Positions 61,710-64,000 of a stretch of DNA of 64,000 bases are shown here, piece after piece (positions within the stretch are counted from its first letter, which is position 1; the number at the start of each line of letters is the position of its first letter). The notes below the pieces were generated by a model. That model was not told the DNA's origin. It saw only the letters and a program-made list of their open reading frames with translations, and did not search any database. Origin of the DNA: Sphingopyxis sp. JAI128. Lineage in GTDB: Bacteria > Pseudomonadota > Alphaproteobacteria > Sphingomonadales > Sphingomonadaceae. The stretch lies in NCBI RefSeq assembly GCF_014207235.1, contig NZ_JACHDA010000008.1, forward strand, positions 62,001 to 126,000. The letters run 5' to 3'. A program made the translations under genes and the position numbers.

Positions 61710-63868
61710 TTCTTCGCTCCGGTTTTGGCGAGGTCGAAGCGGCCAACAGGGCCGGTCCAAGCGAGATTGCGGCCGTCGACGGTGAGATCGTGCTGTGCAT
61801 CGGCGGCAAGGTCGTCGGCGACCGCGATCGCGATGCGACGGCCGTCGACGAGGGTGACGAGGACGAGCTCGGCACCCTTTTCCTTGCGATGCTCGAGCGC
61901 CACGACGCGCGCGCTGCTTGCAACCACGGTCTCGGCTGCGGCGTCATAGGCACCGTGTGGTTCGAGCAGGCTGATGAAGGTCACGGCGGCAGCGCCGTCG
62001 ACGCGCTGGATCAACGCGGGTTCGCGGCGCAAGTTGAACTCGGGATCGTTCGCGCCGCTTTCGGCGAGGATAAAGCTTGTGCCCGCAGACGACAGCATAT
62101 GGTAGCTGTAGAAGCGGCTGCCCTGCATCCACGTGAGCCGCGCCTTGCCGGCCTTGGTCCCGATCCCGTCGATCCACAGATGCTGATAGCCGTTCGCCTT
62201 CCCCAGTACCGGGCGTTCGGCGAGATTGCGGTCGAACGCGATGTCGCTGTCGATAATATGTCCGGAAAAATGCAGCGGCAGGTCATAGACATGCCTGCCG
62301 CTGCCAGTTCCGTGGAGGATATCGAGCGCAAGGGGATAGGCGAGGCCTTCGACCTCGATCAGCAGTAGGGAACGGCGGATCGCGACGTCCTTATAGGCGC
62401 TGTCGATTTCGGCGATCGTGTAACGGGTCGGACCTTCGAGCGATACGGCAAGCTGGCGCGTTCCGGATTTTTCTCCATCTTTCCAGTTGCCTGCGAAGTG
62501 GCTTTGCTCATCAACGACAAGCGTGTTGTGCGCGATCGTCGCGCTCGCCCAGCTGTCGTTTTCGGGTAGGTAACGCCCGCCGCGCTTTGCCTCGACATTG
62601 AGGAAGCGCGCGGCGCCATAGTCGGTCACGACCGCACCGGTTTCGTCATAATAAAGCCAGCCAAGCCGGTCGAAATGACCGTGCCCCATGCCTTGCACCG
62701 TATTCTTGGCGACGAGCAGCGGGCCCGCAGGATCGGCGTTGGTGCGCAACATCACGAGCGCGCCGCCCTTTCCGTCGGGGCCGTCGGACAGCAGCCGGGA
62801 GCCGAACGGCCAGGGCCTTGCCTTGCCCGCCGCGAGATCGGCAGCCATCGCCTGTCCCGCAGGCGTCAGCACCGTGCGTCCCTGCCAGTCGGCGATCGAC
62901 AGAAAGGCCGGGTCTTTCGTCGCGCCATAGGCGATGGCGACCGCATGATAGAGTTCCTCGGTACGCAGGCTCTTATCGGGCATCGCGTCGTTGATCGGCA
63001 GGAAAAAGCCCTCGTGGGTGAGGTCGATCGCGGTGCGGATCGCCTTGAGCACGATGCCGTCGCGATATTCGAAGATCTTGCGGTCTGGATCGTTCGCCGC
63101 AATCGCGGCTGCGAAAACGACGAAAGGTTGCAGCGCATAGCGTTGATAATAGGGGCCTTCAGCATAATATCCGTCGGGCGAAAAAAGCAGATCGAGCTGA
63201 CGCAGGAAGCCCGCCTTGCCGCTCTTGTCGAGCCCGAGCAGCGCCTTGTCGACGAGGTCGCGGTCGCCAAGCAGATAGCCCGACAGGCCGACGCCCGCCG
63301 CCGCCCAGGTCGCGTGGTTGTGAATGCGGTTGATGACCTCGGGCGATTCGTCCGACAGGAAGCGCGCCATCGGGCGGATCACCCGGTCGTCGATCCGCTT
63401 GCGCTCGTCGGCTGAGAGTCCATCGCGGATTTCGGCATAGCCCTGCACCGCGTTGACGAGGAAGACGCTGTCGTTGAGGCTCTGCCAAAACAAGCGTCCC
63501 GCAGTCTGGTTCGCCTTGGCGGGATGCGGCCCGAGTCCCGGATAAAGATCGGCATAGGCGAGCAGCAGATCGCGCACATGATCACGGTAGCGCGCCTCGC
63601 CGGTCAAGCGGAAGAGCTGGCCGCCCTCGAAAATAATGCGGTAATTGCGCTTGTGCTGCTCGTGGGTGAAGCCGCCGCCGGGATCCTTGGGCACGGGCAC
63701 GTTGATGCCCGCCCGGATCGACGCATCGACGTCGCTCCGGGCGCGCTCGACCTCGGCCGCGAAAAGCGGCGCGTAGACCTGCGCTGAAGCGGCGGGCGGC
63801 TCTTGCGCGGCGGCGGGGACGGCCGGCAGCGTGGCGGCGGCGAGCAGGAGCGCGAGCCTGCGGGTCAC
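61706..63868 (-). CDS. PL17-type exo-oligoalginate lyase
   Basis: Exolytic lyase of 720 residues, the usual PL17 size: signal peptide, an alpha/alpha-barrel alginate_lyase domain, then a beta-rich heparinase II/III-like domain. Asn184-His185 in NRIHNHATWAAAGVG and Tyr241 in YAEGPYYQRYALQPF keep the spacing of the catalytic Asn201/His202/Tyr258 of Alg17C (remembered numbers). NTVQGMGHGHFDRLGWLYY is the family segment of the second domain. It cuts oligoalginate to unsaturated monouronates, which become DEH. The GTG start at 63868 overlaps the previous gene stop; upstream residues are not signal-like. PL15 is the nearest alternative. Confidence 0.88.
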   Translation of the reverse strand: MTRRLALLLAAATLPAVPAAAQEPPAASAQVYAPLFAAEVERARSDVDASIRAGINVPVPKDPGGGFTHEQHKRNYRIIFEGGQLFRLTGEARYRDHVRDLLLAYADLYPGLGPHPAKANQTAGRLFWQSLNDSVFLVNAVQGYAEIRDGLSADERKRIDDRVIRPMARFLSDESPEVINRIHNHATWAAAGVGLSGYLLGDRDLVDKALLGLDKSGKAGFLRQLDLLFSPDGYYAEGPYYQRYALQPFVVFAAAIAANDPDRKIFEYRDGIVLKAIRTAIDLTHEGFFLPINDAMPDKSLRTEELYHAVAIAYGATKDPAFLSIADWQGRTVLTPAGQAMAADLAAGKARPWPFGSRLLSDGPDGKGGALVMLRTNADPAGPLLVAKNTVQGMGHGHFDRLGWLYYDETGAVVTDYGAARFLNVEAKRGGRYLPENDSWASATIAHNTLVVDEQSHFAGNWKDGEKSGTRQLAVSLEGPTRYTIAEIDSAYKDVAIRRSLLLIEVEGLAYPLALDILHGTGSGRHVYDLPLHFSGHIIDSDIAFDRNLAERPVLGKANGYQHLWIDGIGTKAGKARLTWMQGSRFYSYHMLSSAGTSFILAESGANDPEFNLRREPALIQRVDGAAAVTFISLLEPHGAYDAAAETVVASSARVVALEHRKEKGAELVLVTLVDGRRIAIAVADDLAADAQHDLTVDGRNLAWTGPVGRFDLAKTGAKK

Positions 63869-64000
63869 GGGCGCGCTTCCACGACATTGCCGATCATCTG
63901 CCCGCGCGGCTGGCCCTTCCAAGCCAGTTCCTCGATGCGCGGCGCCGGCGTTGCGGCAAAGGCATTCGACGCAATGCGCGTTTCGGGCGCGCCGACCGAA
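63865..64000 (-). CDS. 3' end of an upstream gene, possibly a polysaccharide lyase
   Basis: The last 44 codons of a minus-strand gene that continues outside the window; the visible tail contains RIASNAFAATPAPRIEELAW and QMIGNVVEARP before the TGA, which overlaps the PL17 start (GTGA). By operon position and the SNAF/W-G pattern it could be the C-terminus of a PL6 (chondroitinase-B-like) alginate lyase, but the fragment is too short to decide. Confidence 0.55.
   Translation of the reverse strand, partial: SVGAPETRIASNAFAATPAPRIEELAWKGQPRGQMIGNVVEARP

Noticed and set aside
1..64000. CRISPR array, prophage or insertion sequence
   Set aside because: No regularly spaced direct repeats, transposase, integrase or phage structural genes were seen anywhere in the window.

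Overview
The window is high-GC DNA, densely packed with genes and full of TGATG/ATGA stop-start overlaps. Four TonB-dependent receptors are each tied to a catabolic operon. Together with an EcfG-type general-stress promoter, an alginate-type utilisation locus and the HutF/HutG histidine route, this points to an alphaproteobacterium of the Sphingomonadales (Sphingopyxis/Sphingomonas/Novosphingobium type). That assignment is inference from gene content. I saw no tRNA, rRNA, insertion sequence, prophage or CRISPR array.

Layout. 1-1.9 kb: end of an RND efflux operon (permease C-terminus plus outer-membrane lipoprotein). 1.9-10.5 kb (minus): an ester/acid catabolic unit in the order TonB receptor, MFS, type-B carboxylesterase, acyl-CoA ligase, TetR regulator, SDR. 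The receptor and the SDR share a likely TetR operator. 10.6-13.7 kb: an AlkD-like HEAT-repeat protein and a class A penicillin-binding protein. 13.8-17.9 kb: a TonB receptor translationally coupled to an SGNH-type lipoprotein. 17.9-22.6 kb: DctA transporter divergent from the DctB/DctD two-component system; this DctD lacks the sigma54-contact GAFTGA loop. 22.8-30.0 kb: a complete histidine utilisation cluster (hutC-hutF divergent from hutI-H-G-U) with a perfect HutC-like palindrome between the arms, followed by a frameshifted amidase remnant. 30.9-36.3 kb: an EmrAB/TolC-like tripartite efflux operon and a membrane protein with a degenerate GGDEF domain.

36.5-48.0 kb is the most unusual region: a TetR gene divergent from a ten-gene operon for a tryptophan-tryptophylquinone (TTQ) amine dehydrogenase. 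It holds the large subunit, MauE, MauD, the TTQ small subunit, two monohaem cytochromes c, a TonB receptor, an aldehyde dehydrogenase and two acyl-CoA ligases. It reads as a full route from an extracellular primary amine to aldehyde, acid and acyl-CoA. MauG and MauF, which mature TTQ in the classical methylamine system, are absent here.

48.0-52.3 kb: a Rap1a/Tai-like secreted protein, a Crp/Fnr regulator, a DUF6894 protein, a CsbD stress protein behind an EcfG-type promoter, and a CPA1 Na+/H+ antiporter with an RCK-like tail. 52.3-64.0 kb (minus): an alginate/oligouronate utilisation locus with KDG kinase, an FAH-fold hydratase, a GntR regulator, an alpha/beta-hydrolase, a TonB receptor, an SGNH (CE12-like) esterase, a DEH-reductase-like SDR, an ExuT-like MFS transporter, a PL17-type oligoalginate lyase and the 3' end of one more gene. 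The two esterases suggest that the natural substrate is acetylated.
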